Below, piece by piece: positions 31,894-41,959 of a stretch of 64,000 bases of DNA (within the stretch, counting starts at the first letter, position 1; each line of letters starts with the position of its first letter). Both the position numbers and the translations under genes were made by a program. The DNA comes from Conchocele bisecta. Its lineage: Eukaryota > Mollusca > Bivalvia > Lucinida > Thyasiridae. The notes beneath the pieces were generated by a model. The model made no database searches. It had not been told where the DNA came from and worked only from the letters and a program-made list of their open reading frames with translations. The DNA lies in contig CM055271.1 in the NCBI GenBank assembly GCA_029237695.1, positions 35,708,462 through 35,772,461 on the forward strand, given 5' to 3'.

Positions 31894-32179
31894 TTTTTCT
31901 TTAGCTTATATTTAACGGCGGCACTGGCTCTAGGACCTTGCATGCCGTCTCCCAAGGATGGGAGAAAGAACGGAGGTAGCGATTTTTTGAGAGAAGCCGG
32001 TAATTCGTATTTACAGAGCAACTACGAATTATCGGTACCCATTTACAGCTGGGTGAACTGGAGCAGTGTGGATAAAGTGTCTTGCTCAAGGACACAACGC
32101 ACGTCGCTAGTCAGGCTCGAACCCACGACCCTTGGATCAGTAGTCCGACACACTAACCATTACGCCACGGCGCTCCACT
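31894..32179 (-). mobile_element. tRNA-derived SINE (V-SINE-like), with 11-bp target duplication
   Basis: Reading the minus strand from 32179: GGAGCGCCGTGGCGTAATGG supplies an A box (TGGCGTAATGGTTAG, 32167-32153) and GGTTCGAGCC (32123-32114) a B box for RNA polymerase III. GTGTCCTTGAGCAAGACAC (32096-32078) resembles the conserved central domain of V-SINEs. The 3' end is A-rich. AAACTTTTTCT at 31883-31893 and 32180-32190 is a perfect 11-bp duplication. A RUDI-type molluscan SINE is a reasonable guess. Confidence 0.88.
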
Positions 32180-32190
32180 AAACTTTTTCT

Positions 32191-32576
32191 CAGACAATGG
32201 CCCATATATACTGCGCGTTATCCATAACATCCAGATGGTGGTACATGTGTTTATGGTTTCACGTATCGTTAAGTAGTTGTGTATATTATGCAACCACATT
32301 TGCCTTAATGTTTGACGAACGTGTTTGAGACGGTTCAGCGGTCAGTGTGATCCTAGGTCAGTCGGCACATTTGAGCAGGCTGACCAGTGGTCGTACTGTC
32401 CCCCGTTGAATATGATAGGCTCTGATGGCATTTGGCACAACTTTTGTGCAATATTGCGTCGTTATACATAGCAGTTATGGCGTATCGCCGAGGCATCCAT
32501 CATAAGGAATACTCATATGATACGTCATATATTCTCATGAAACTTTCAGGGATTGTACAAATATATGTTGTTGCAT
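32191..32576 (-). other. Probable 3' UTR of the downstream minus-strand LINE
   Basis: It lies between the SINE and the stop codon of the LINE at 32577. There is no coding signal; it is assigned by position only. Confidence 0.4.
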
Positions 32577-34289
32577 TTATATAGAGAACAATTTGCTGAA
32601 TAGTGTGGCACAGCAAAATATGAATTGTTCATACGCTGATAGTGTGAGCATAGTCAGCATGCGCTCTATGTTTCCACCGAGTGCACATGCTATGAAGCTG
32701 TTATTGCTCATATTTTTCAGATAGTCACACAGATTTGGACCAAACTGTCTGAGTACATGTATCCAAAAAATTTCAATAGTGTTTTGGATAGCACTATTTT
32801 CACAGTGGAATATACGGTGTCCCAGTTCGTCATCACACGCAGCATCGCATGTTGTACATATAGCGTCCTGTACAACTGTAACACATAGACGGGCCGAATG
32901 AAAACAGACCGCCGGGGACTTTGGGTGATTCTTCGCCGCCTTCCATATTATAGACGGTTTTAGAATTGTGTGTATATCACGAAAACGAGCACAGTCGGTG
33001 TTTTCAGGTTCTGTAATTCGTGATAACCAGGCGGCTTCTTCGTGACGTTTCACTGCACATTTGCACATGTTTTTCCACGCGTATTTGGAATGGAACGTAC
33101 CACTGTCCACGAACCATATTATATGGTCCTCTAGTTCATACTTTTTGAGTATTCTAATGACGTCAGGAATAAATCCGCGATATGTGTCTATGCACTTTAT
33201 GTAGTAAATGTGGAATCTGTACACGAGCAAACTTTGACCGTAACGCGTGTATGACGGATCAGTTCTGCATAACGCTCCAAGGAAAATCAGCTTGTGCAAG
33301 TCTATGTATCTTTCAGTACTTGTAGCGCCTACCATACCAAGGGCCATATCAGTGCGTGCTCGTTTGGGAAAACATTGAGGGATTTTAATACACATGCGAT
33401 GTACAAATTCGAGTTTGTGCATGTCAGTGTCACTTATCGTGTTCCATAGCTCGCACGCGTATAGTGCTCGGGGAAGGACGATCGCGTCATACAGTTGCAT
33501 GGCTGAGCTGGGATTTACGCATGCGACGTGTACACCGGAACTTTGAAGGGAGAAGAATGTACCTCGCATTGATTGTAGAACATTGTCTATATTGTCTGGT
33601 GTTTTCAAATACTTATTTTGCACAACACCAATGTGTTTATGTTGTTCCGCTTCCGCAATTGGTGTATTTCCGTATGTCCATGTTCTATTTGAGCGGTTGT
33701 AAGTCACTTTGTTTTCACCAAATACTACTATAGCACATTTATTCGGGTTGTATTTATACCTCCACTTACAACTGTACTGGTAACAGATGTGCAGTAGCTT
33801 GTCCATTTGGTATTTGGATAACGACAGTGACACGCTGTCGTCTGCTTGCGTTGGTGCACACACGTTAAAGCGGCCTATTTTCAGTCCACCATTCTCATTT
33901 TGAAGGAGCGTGAGCAGCTCATTTATATAGACGGTGTAGTAAAATGCAGACAATGTCGCACATTGCCTGGTACCTTGTTGTATTGGAAGCCAGTCAGAGA
34001 GTAATCCTGGAGTGTAGATACGGCTCTGCATGTTTCTGTTCATGTCAGCAATAATGCAGATGTCATCACCTTTGAGTCCGAAATGGTACAGCTTGTAGGT
34101 TAGCCCATTTATCCACACACGATCGAATGCTTTCTCTGCATCGAGAAAACACGAAAACAGCTTACTTCCACGTTCGTAACAATAGTCTACTGCTTCCTGT
34201 AACAGGAACGATACCATTTTGCAACTTTTGTGCTTTTGAAACCCGTACTGTAGAGGATTTAATTTACCTTGAAAGTGATGTTTTTTCAA
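32577..34289 (-). pseudogene. LINE RT palm/thumb and C-terminal zinc knuckle (570 codons open)
   Basis: The longest clean frame in the window. Near residue 50 is FLDAEKAFDRVW (motif A), near 105 QQGTRQCATLSAFYYTVYIN (motif B, where QGTRQG is usual, so G to C), and at 148-151 QADD (motif C, usually YADD or FADD) at about 33848-33837. Toward the end CTTCDAACDDELGHRIFHC forms a Cys/His knuckle of the kind found at LINE C-termini. No RNase H domain was seen. The N-terminal part of RT is in another frame and overlaps by 26 bases. Confidence 0.8.
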
Positions 34290-35214
34290 GTGTTCGTTGT
34301 ATGATTTTTTCGAATATTTTTGATATAACCGGTGTCAGTGATATTGCGCGATAATTGTTTAGATTTAGCATGTCCTTTCCATGACCTTTATGTAATGTTA
34401 TTATTAGCCCATCCTTGAATTTGTTCGGAATAGTTTCTGTTTCTAGTATGAGATTGAATAGTTGTAGAATGTACATCTTTGTAATATCCCCACTGAATTT
34501 GATGTGCTCATAGTTTATGTTGTCCAAGCTTGCCGCCTTGTCATTAGGTAGGGCCTTGATGATATTGTCAAGCTCGGAAATAGAAACAGGGTAGGTGGTC
34601 TCACATTTCGATGGCTTTACAGTAGAGTCGAGTTTGTCTAAGATGCGCTCATCTGCGTCTATTTCACGTTTTGTATTTATGTCGAATTCAATGTCGTTCG
34701 AGAAACTGTATAGATTCTTGAGGTAGGTGCCCCAACCAGTGGCTAAGTCGCATGGATCTCGCACAATAATGTTTTCAAATTTTATTTCTCTACCGGCACT
34801 GGCTCGTTTTGATGATTTTCTGGCATTCATGGCTTTCCAGAATCCGTTTTGGTCTATTTCAGCTAATTTGTCAATGCGTTCGTTCTCTTCCCTTTCGAAT
34901 TGTATCTGGGATTGTCGTAAAATGCGTCTAAACTCACGATTTGCTTCTTTATTTTCGTGGTAGTACATGTTGTCGGTATTTCTTGGCCTTTCACATATAA
35001 TCCACCTATTTCTAAGTGATTTCTTTGTTCTGTGAAGTTGTTTCAGCTCATGTGTCCAGTATGGTTTAAGATATGGCTTAAACGTGCGTTTCGGCAATGC
35101 CGCTTCTGCTGATTGGTTGATGCACTCAAACAATCGATCGTAGGTCGCGTTCGCATCTACAGAGTCTACATTTTGTGTTGCAAGTCGCATGTCCAAAAGA
35201 TCTTTGTATTCTAT
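34264..35214 (-). pseudogene. LINE linker and RT fingers
   Basis: The segment contains KPYWTHELKQLHRTKKSLRN (linker), ALPNDKAASLDNINYEHIKF (motif 1-type K-A-x-x-D-N), IITLHKGHGKD and NNYRAISLTPVISKIFEKII (motif 2, NYR-x-ISL). It ends in a frameshift at a T-rich run near 34275, after which the next frame continues with HHFQGKLNPLQYGFQKHKSC. Confidence 0.78.
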
Positions 35215-36040
35215 ATTACTAGCTTAACATGTCCATTTGTAATTTACGTTCACAAAGTGGTCCATGTTTGAGAGTAGACGATCTATTGGCCGTATGATAG
35301 TTGACATAAAAATCGGTAAATGACGGGATACGTTTAGAGGTGCATCATCGCGAATTGAGCATTGTTTGACGTCCACTATCATGGAGTCATGTATATATAT
35401 ATATTGTCAATTAGGCTCGGGTTGCCTGTCCCGTATGGGTAAAACGAATGTTTTGGACCTTGACATATGTCTAGTGAAGTTACTGCCTGTAAGTTGTAAC
35501 TGCGAAATGCGTAGGTCATGTACGTATCACGTTCGCGAGTAAGCGGTATTTGCGTATTGTGTGTGTATTTAGCATTGAAATCTCCCATAATTAACACGTT
35601 TCCGTCATTGGAGTAGAGGGCGCACAGATCACATAGTTTGTCTATATATTCTTGAATGTGTGTACAGGGTATGTGCTAGTTGGTAGGTAGACCTGAATAA
35701 TGTACAGGGTCTCATGAGGCAGTGTTAATTTGATGACGGCTATTCTGTCGTCACATATATCCAGTGGTTGCACACATTGGTCCAGTCTTTTATGCCATAA
35801 AATTGCCACGCCGCCTTTTCCGACTCTCCGGTTATTGAGACATCTTACATCGTTGTCGATAATAATGCGCTCATTATAATTTAGGTTAAACTTTGACAGA
35901 CAATGTTTGTTTTCTGGTTTCAACCAATGCTCACTTATTCCACAGATGTCAACGTCCCGACGATGTAGTTCGGTGTCTAGGTACGGAATTCCTGTCATAA
36001 TTCCCGTTGCATTCCAAGTTAATATCTTCAGAACTGCCAT
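35215..36040 (-). pseudogene. LINE APE-type endonuclease with altered SDH
   Basis: It starts ILTWNATGI, then ISEHWLKPEN (catalytic Glu), GKGGVAILWH, GDFNAKYTHN, NPSLIDNIYI and finally NVSRHLPIF. The usual catalytic S-D-H is S-R-H here, which should abolish nicking. One frameshift lies between about 35640 and 35597. Together with the other breaks this copy is inactive. Confidence 0.78.
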
Positions 36041-36100
36041 TGTGCTGTGTAGGGGGAGTAACTCGTACAGGCATGCTGTATTCTGTTCAGAAATGCTTTA

Positions 36101-37228
36101 CTACACAGACGCGTTTTGCTCTGTTTTACTTGTGAACGAGCGCCCTTTTCTAGTTCTCCACTGGTTACACGATGCACCTTCTGGCCAGACTTGTTCGCTT
36201 TCAACATATCGCACGTGTTCAGCCCTTATAGCGATTTGTGCACTCATTGAGTCTGTTCGCCTTGTGTTGAGTAGCGTAACGTGGGTACATTTGACGTCGT
36301 TTGAGTCCAGAAATTGGTTTATATCCTCTTCTGTCGAATCTGGGTGCACGTTACCAAGATAATATCTCTTCAGTGGTTTTCTAGAAACACCACGAAATCC
36401 TCCTGTATTGGCTGATGAAGGAGCGACGTCTACGTTGTACGCTGGACGTTGTTGATCACGTTCACGTTTAAGCTTGACTCGCTGATCATTCGCTGATACG
36501 TTCACGTATAGGCGGAGTGGTGACGTCAATCGTTAAATGTTCTGTTTGTGTTACTTGCTTTTCTATTTTCGGTGGTGAATGCATGTATGCCATTGCATCT
36601 TGTGTTGTAAATGTTCTTTCTTGTTCAAACTTATGTAGGTCCAGTGGTAGTAGGTTTCCGTTATTTACGTTCACGTGATTTTAATAAGGTAATATATGCA
36701 TGTACCCATAGTAGCAATGACGTTTTTTAATTCTGCCATTTCGGATTGTAAGGGTGATACGTCGGCACTATAGTAATGACTAGCACCACCAAGTGTGTAA
36801 CGCCTGATCGGTGTCTCTGCTGGACGAGTTTTTCTGAACATAAACTTTCTGTCTTCAATGCTACCATATATAAACTGTGTCAGCTGATAACAGTACAATG
36901 CAAGTTTATCTGCTAGGGTACTGTAAGATGTGTTTCGTCGACCGATTAGCACGCCACTTTGACAGTTCTCCAGCGATTTAGCTCTGTCGACAATGATGAT
37001 GTTCGGTAACGGGTTAATGTTTGTTTCATCCCATGATTTTGTTATTTCCAGTAGTTTGGCTAAATACATGTCTTTTGTTAAGCCATCCAAATCGATATAT
37101 AATTTGTCAAAAGAAACTCCACTGATCCGAAATTCGACAGCGGCATTGACTTCATGTTGTATATTTTTTGTTGTATATCCTCCGAGTGGTGAGCTGAACA
37201 ATGATTCATCATCATTGCCATCGTACAA
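36101..37228 (-). pseudogene. LINE ORF1, RRM-like, broken in three frames
   Basis: The N-terminal part (37228-36671) has no recognised fold. The C-terminal part (36529-36101) contains KRYYLGNVHPDSTEEDINQF and ends QVWPEGASCNQWR. The YLGN...D(x)TEEDI...VWPEG pattern is typical of RRM-like ORF1 domains of several invertebrate LINE families and would bind the element RNA. A short frame (36674-36486) links the two. Confidence 0.65.
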
Positions 37229-37664
37229 GTACGCTGCCCACTCTGAATGTCACCGTCGGGATTCAGTATGGGTGACCCGTTTTGATGCTCGGAGTTGTTA
37301 GATTTATGCTCGTGTAGTGCACGTTTATTAGACTGTTTTTCTGTTGAGCATATTTGCTAAACACAGGTCTGCTCAAAGGTCATGTATGTAATGTTCACTC
37401 AAGCGTGACGAGTTGCGCTTCATGAGGGGTGTACATCCGGGCGTTATTTTTTCCGCAGTACCCCACCCACTGATTATTACACGCAAGCTGCAACCAGGTC
37501 AAATGCCACGTTCTACAAAGTTAGTTTCTTCTCCTATGTTGTAGTATATGTAAAAGTACCTCTAGTACATCGGAGAGCATAATCCATATAATCCAAACTG
37601 AAAGAATCGCGACACAATTTGTGAAATCACACACAGCGAGAAACAATGCCTGTACCGAATTATA

Positions 37665-37935
37665 TTGTTGTAACCACGTCTATTTCACTCCATTTCGCCC
37701 GACAATCTCCATTTCGCCTGACATATTCTGGCATTTATAATTTTGATATAAAATCAAATTATGTAAGAAAATACCCATTTTTTGTTCAACTATATGTTAT
37801 ACATATACAACTGTATAATAGATATAATAAGAAAAAAAAATTCATACATTAATTAGCAAGTTATAGGCGATATAAACTCCATTTCGCCCGACAATCTCCA
37901 TTTCGCCCTTTTCGCCCATTTCGTACTTCCGTCAT
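37665..37935 (-). repeat. GGGCGAAATGGAG repeat, copy 2, inverted and longer
   Basis: It is the reverse complement of 26815-26985, extended by a second pair of CTCCATTTCGCCCGACAATC blocks at 37690. It lies just upstream of the minus-strand LINE. Confidence 0.88.
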
Positions 37936-37949
37936 ACCGACTGACAGCC

Positions 37950-38410
37950 ATATAGGAAACAGACAACCAATTGATTTCCCATAGACCCACATTCACACAA
38001 ACATGACAATCGCAAACTACCTGCGACAAAATCAATTTGGTTACTTCCATTCCTGCAGTCAGTGACCTAAGCTGGTTCTAGATCCATGCCAAACACGGGG
38101 TCATGCGGGTTGATTTCCAAAGTTATTTCCCCTTTTTTGACGGAACCGTCTACTTTCACTTTCGAAATCTCTATCTCACCCCCACATCAAGTCGCACACA
38201 GAAAAAATTTAACCTGCATGTGTAGAGCATGCAAATAATATAATAAAATGTTTGGCACAGACATACCTTTCCTGCAGCATCTATTTTATTTATCTCTCTG
38301 TCATAATAATAACAATCAATGCCGTTGTCCTGAGAATTTACTCCTTGTTGCTAAGCTGTACCAGGACTGGTTTACCGTCTATATTATTCATAAGTTGACT
38401 GTGTCCTATA
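37950..38410 (+). repeat. Dispersed repeat, copy 1 (lacks MITE)
   Basis: It matches 61505-62150 (plus) and 52530-53160 (minus): ACATGACAATCGCAAAC, CAGTGACCTAAG, GTCTACTTTCACTTTCGAAA, CCACATCAAGTCGCACACAG, TTTACTCCTTGTTGCTAAGC. At 38055 it runs CATTCCTGCAGTCAGTGACC without the family-B MITE present in the other two copies. A short fragment is also at 45730-45815. Confidence 0.85.
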
Positions 38411-38419
38411 ACATACGGT

Positions 38420-38605
38420 AACAGGCTGACCCGGACTGGCGGTTCGATTCCCACCTCGACCCGCTCCGAATGGCCGATTCGGCGTGTCCTTTGGCAAGAC
38501 AACTTCGTGCTAGCCTAGTCCTATCGGATGGGGACTTAAATAGTCGGTCCCGACATGCATGGTCATCAAGCCAGTGCCGTCGTTAAATCAAAGCATTTTA
38601 TTTTA
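38420..38605 (+). mobile_element. SINE fragment (V-SINE-like)
   Basis: GGTTCGATTCC at 38441 is a B box, GTGTCCTTTGGCAAGACAAC at about 38489 matches the central-domain motif of the SINE at 31894, and GTGCCGTCGTTAAATCAAAG is the 3' part. The A box is degenerate or lost. Confidence 0.7.
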
Positions 38606-38626
38606 CCCGAACTGGCTGATTCGGAC

Positions 38627-38771
38627 CTTATTTCTGGCTGATTCGGACCTCGGTGTTGACTGATTCGGACCTTTTTCTATTTTTATGATTTGGCTGATTC
38701 GGACCTCACGGTTGGCTGATTCGGACCCTATGTTGGCTTATCCGGACCTCAATGCTGGCTTATTCGGACCC
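38627..38771. repeat. Irregular tandem repeat GGCTGATTCGGACCT
   Basis: Seven spaced copies of GGCTGATTCGGACCT or close variants (ACTGATTCGGACC, GGCTTATCCGGACC) with spacers of varied length. Confidence 0.9.
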
Positions 38772-38774
38772 ACA

Positions 38775-39180
38775 CAAAATAGTTTGCTGCCGACAAACTG
38801 TTGGTTATTAAACACATAGAATCTGAAACGTATTTAAATGTATGCACTTTTTCATCAATAATAAAATAATAATCGCCCTTCCCAAATTGTTTTAGTTGAT
38901 AAAATTTCATAAAATATTCCCACGCAAATTTCCTATGGGAATTTAACATGATGCAACAATGAGCTGGAGATCTCGAGTGACGAGGATAGTCGATAAACGA
39001 TTGTTTTTAATTTGACTCGGAAATCTAGCTGTATATATACATAGCTAGGAAATAATGTAAGTAAGAAAACAAGTTAGATTTTGAAAATCGGTCCACAAAT
39101 TCCAAAAGTATTTTTAAAAAAGTCAATGTTCTGCCCCCATATGATTGGATACATATAATTTGAAAGTTTGTCGACAGATT
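38775..39180. mobile_element. MITE, family A-related, degenerate copy
   Basis: TTTGCTGCCGACAAACTGTT, TTATTAAACACATAGAATCT, CCTATGGGAATTTAACATG and GATTTTGAAAATCGGTCCAC match the elements at 10107 and 1888. The right terminus is not recognisable. Confidence 0.7.
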
Positions 39181-39763
39181 TTGAACATCTACAATAACTT
39201 TTGTTTTCTAAGTTGAATTACTTACAAGTTAGCCATGTGATGGAGCTTTTCGTCTTTACGATTTTACAGTAAAAACAGTAAAAACAGTAAAAATGCCTTC
39301 CATTTTTGTCATTATATACATATTTGAAGAAAATGGGATGAATTTATTGAGAAAAAAAACTGCATATTTATAAGGTATTATTTTACTCAAAGTTAATATG
39401 TTTATTTGTCAAAAGTAGAGTCGGCATAAAAACGTGAACTATACAGGACACGTTAGACGGATTGATCAAACAGTGAATATATGGACTAGTAAAAACTAGG
39501 ACCAGTAAGCACACCTGCACAATCTGATCAGGGTCTCCACTTGTTTGAATAATTGTGTCAGCGAAACTGTGTGCATGAAGCCAACAAAGACTATTATTGC
39601 ATACATGTAAGAATGAACGGCATCTGCACGTCGACTGTCTTGACACAAATGACAACTGGAAGTATTGCGGACAACACCGATGCATTTGATGTGATAGGCC
39701 TGTAAGACATGTGACAGTGGATGAAAATGAACGGTGCGGTTAATTACTAGTCAGTGAATTGAA
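39181..39763. other. No recognised feature
   Basis: This is AT-rich sequence with three AAACAGTAA direct repeats near 39270. No coding evidence was found. Confidence 0.35.
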
Positions 39764-39969
39764 GGTACAGTGTACCGCATCATGTTGTTGTTTTTTTTGA
39801 CAAGTGAAGAGGAAAAGAACATTACAGGTACATGTATATGCATATCCGTCCGCACGAAACTCCGTCCATCACAATTAACTTTGTTCGGTAAAACAAGGGT
39901 CCCGGGTTCGTTCCCCGGGACGGGTGCGTATTTTTCTCACCTGTGACATTTGGCGCCCAACGAGGGACC
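39764..39969 (+). mobile_element. LTR end plus primer-binding site relic
   Basis: TGGCGCCCAACGAGGGACC at 39951-39969 has the form of a tRNA-primed PBS (TGGCGCCCAACG...) of many metazoan Ty3/gypsy elements. It follows ...CTGTGACA, an LTR-like CA end, by two bases. The LTR start is not certain (TGTACCGC at 39768 or TGTTGTTG at 39784 are options). No gag or pol follows, so it is a remnant. Confidence 0.6.
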
Positions 39970-40440
39970 GCCGTGACTGATAAATACTGCCCAAAATGTA
40001 CCCAAAAATATGTAATTCAAAGTCGAATTACAAATGGTATTCGGGGACGAATTCCAATTTGACGGGGAAGTATGTAAAACCGCATCATCCCGAAAATATA
40101 CACGATTATGTTTGATGAATTAAACTTCCCGTATGTTTAACATGTTGCGATTAAACTGACCAACCTAAACTCAGATATGTGCACTGGAGAAAGGCCAATG
40201 TGACTGACTCGGAGCATATTCACATTCATGAAAAAATAACATTGTGTGTATGCATGTATGTTCATGTCATAAAATGCCTCGGCCCACTTGTTGAGCTCGC
40301 CCTGGCCGCAGTAAAATAAAAATGATATACTAGTATAACACACTATCGTACGCACGTAAAAACTAAAAGTTAGACAACACTGTTTTGATCTATACTTCAT
40401 TTACCATGGTGGCAAATTTGACCATAATTACCGAACAGAC
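39970..40440. other. Sequence downstream of PBS, possible minus-strand exon
   Basis: No gag-like frame is evident. On the minus strand from 40310 a GC-rich patch follows a fair acceptor (TACTGCGGCCAG) and reads GELNKWAEAFYDMN, but I see no matching donor. It is recorded as unproven. Confidence 0.2.
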
Positions 40441-40565
40441 GAGAACATTGTAGCGCCGCATAGAGCTACTAACACATAGAGCTCCTCGGGGAGCATCGTT
40501 TAAGAACCGCATAGAGCTCACGCCCCATAGAGCTTCCGAGGAGCTCAATGCGCCAATATGCCCGA
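40441..40565. repeat. Scattered CGCATAGAGCTC motifs
   Basis: GCATAGAGCT and variants (CACATAGAGCTCC, CCCATAGAGCTTCC) occur at least four times, and again at 42110-42240 in both orientations. Confidence 0.7.
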
Positions 40566-40764
40566 TCGTCCCGCATTCAGCTATCCAGTTATGAGATATC
40601 AACTACTTCTTCAATATCAACTACTGACTATTATTAACCGATGTTCTTTTTATTGCTATTGGATCGGCGAAAGCCGGGCGGGCGGGCGGGCGAACGGACG
40701 GGCAGGCAGTGGCGGCGTCCAAGTCATATGTTAAGTTTTCATGTTTTGTCCATTTCTCTGTTAA

Positions 40765-41280
40765 AGGCACTTGCCCACTCAGTAGGCACAACATGTTCTT
40801 TATAGAAATTAAATAACTGTATAATTGTGTCACTATTCCACCAGTTCTAAAAAGTACAAGTGCCCGCTATACAGATATAATCATTTAGTAATATTTATTT
40901 TACTGATAGTGACGCGCGGTTTTATTAGGCGATTTTTATATGCAAATGATTCATGATATTTTTTAATTATTTATTCTAACTAAATGCGTCACCTGAAAAA
41001 ATAATAATTTCGACAGAGTATAATATATGATCATTGCACATCAAAAAATAAATACAGATGATAAATAGTTATGTCCGTTAACATTTTAAGGAAACACGGT
41101 TATCGCCCCTGATATTAGCGTTGAAGTGTACGTCTGATATAAAATGTATAATAATGCGAATCAATACGCGTGGTAATGGTGAATGAATGTTTATTTTCCA
41201 GAAAATGTCCCAGATGATTGGTTTTCTCAGATGTCTCTGATATAAAGAACAGTTTTTGCCTACTGGGTGGGCATGTACCT
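40765..41280. mobile_element. MITE, family D, TTAA-flanked, 516 bp
   Basis: TTAA stands at 40761-40764 and 41281-41284. The ends are AGGCACTTGCCCACTCAGTA and TACTGGGTGGGCATGTACCT, with a TIR of about 45 bp continuing through TGTTCTTTATA. A TTAA target with AGG ends fits Kolobok- or piggyBac-type elements; the class is inference. A half copy lies at 9846-10035. Confidence 0.85.
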
Positions 41281-41547
41281 TTAATATACCACCTAGAACC
41301 ACCATCATTTCACAACTTCATAAGCAACGCGTGCCCATCACATTCCACTACCCAACATGTGACCTTTTTATTTTACCTTTACCTATTTTTCCCGCATAAC
41401 CGACTTAGCCAGTTTCAATGCTAAATTGGACAACACTCATCACACAATACAGATGTTTACTCGTATCTTGTACTAATACATGTGTGCCAGCCTGCCACTA
41501 CTTGTAGGTTTTCTCATACACTGGTTTCTTCTTCCATCTTAGGCCAC

Positions 41548-41674
41548 TGATGATGATTATGATGATGATTATGATTATGATGATGATTATGATGATGATG
41601 ATCATCATCATCATCATCATCGTCGTCGTCGTCGTCATTATCATTACAATCATTATCATCATCATCCTTACAAG
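41548..41674. repeat. Palindromic GAT/ATC microsatellite
   Basis: (GAT/TAT)n runs into (ATC)n and (GTC)n, so the two halves are complementary and could fold. The long Asp/His/Met runs it gives in translation are artefacts. Confidence 0.95.
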
Positions 41675-41711
41675 ACTCAAGGAGACACCAGTACGATCCA
41701 TCAGGACTCAC

Positions 41712-41768
41712 CAAATTGTTTTCAAGTCTTAGCGATCGTGACAGTGTGGCCATGGCAGAGCTTAGTGC
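41712..41768 (-). CDS. Candidate host exon (57 bp), unidentified
   Basis: It is read from 41768: acceptor GAGCATCACAG, then ALSSAMATLSRSLRLENNL, then a strong donor GTGAGT. The phase is 0-0. The sequence does not identify a family. It could equally be a first exon starting at the ATG at 41753 (GCCATGG context). Evidence is limited to the splice signals. Confidence 0.25.
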
Positions 41769-41886
41769 CTGTGATGCTCAACGAAGTCTAGATGTTATGT
41801 ACTGTAATATATTGATCATGCGGTGTACAATTTGGTCGTAGCGTCACCTATACTGGACTTCGTAGCGAAACGCCCTTTGGTTTTAC

Positions 41887-41948
41887 GTAGTTAGTCCAAT
41901 GTGACATTGGTCAAGAGGCTGCTGGAAGAAGATATCGTTGAGATACTT
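41887..41948 (-). CDS. Candidate host exon (62 bp), unidentified
   Basis: It is read from 41948: acceptor TGCGTTGTGTACAG, then KYLNDIFFQQPLDQCHIGLT plus two bases, then donor GTAAAA. Only this frame is open. Its exit phase (2) does not fit the candidate exon at 41768, so if both are real an intermediate splice or a different acceptor is needed. Confidence 0.2.
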
Positions 41949-41959
41949 CTGTACACAAC

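Larger units (their letters stand above)
32577..37230 (-). mobile_element. Second non-LTR retrotransposon, RRM-like ORF1 plus EN-RT
   Basis: It is read from 37228 down to 32577: ORF1 pieces (37228-36101), APE endonuclease (36040-35215), RT and C-terminal region (35196-32577). It is almost complete in length but broken by frame changes at about 36670, 36490, 35640, 35215 and 34275. Its RT (AFDRVW, QGTRQ, PTQADD) is unlike that of the CR1-like element at 27.6 kb, so it is a separate family; I do not assign the clade. Its neighbour is convergent with it, the two 3' ends facing each other across a SINE. Confidence 0.85.

Noticed and set aside
38627..38771. CRISPR-like array
   Set aside because: Repeats are only 15 bp with spacers of irregular length in a eukaryotic repeat-rich setting.
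39890..39945. Functional tRNA gene (GGTTCGTTCCCCGGGAC)
   Set aside because: There is a B-box-like stretch but no cloverleaf or A box; better explained as part of an LTR next to a primer-binding site.
40137..40310. Minus-strand exon GELNKWAEAFYDMN
   Set aside because: A fair acceptor and a short GC-rich patch exist, but no donor or stop context supports an exon; kept only as a note.
41498..41753. Poly-Asp/His, poly-Met/Ile proteins on both strands
   Set aside because: They are translations of the GAT/ATC microsatellite.
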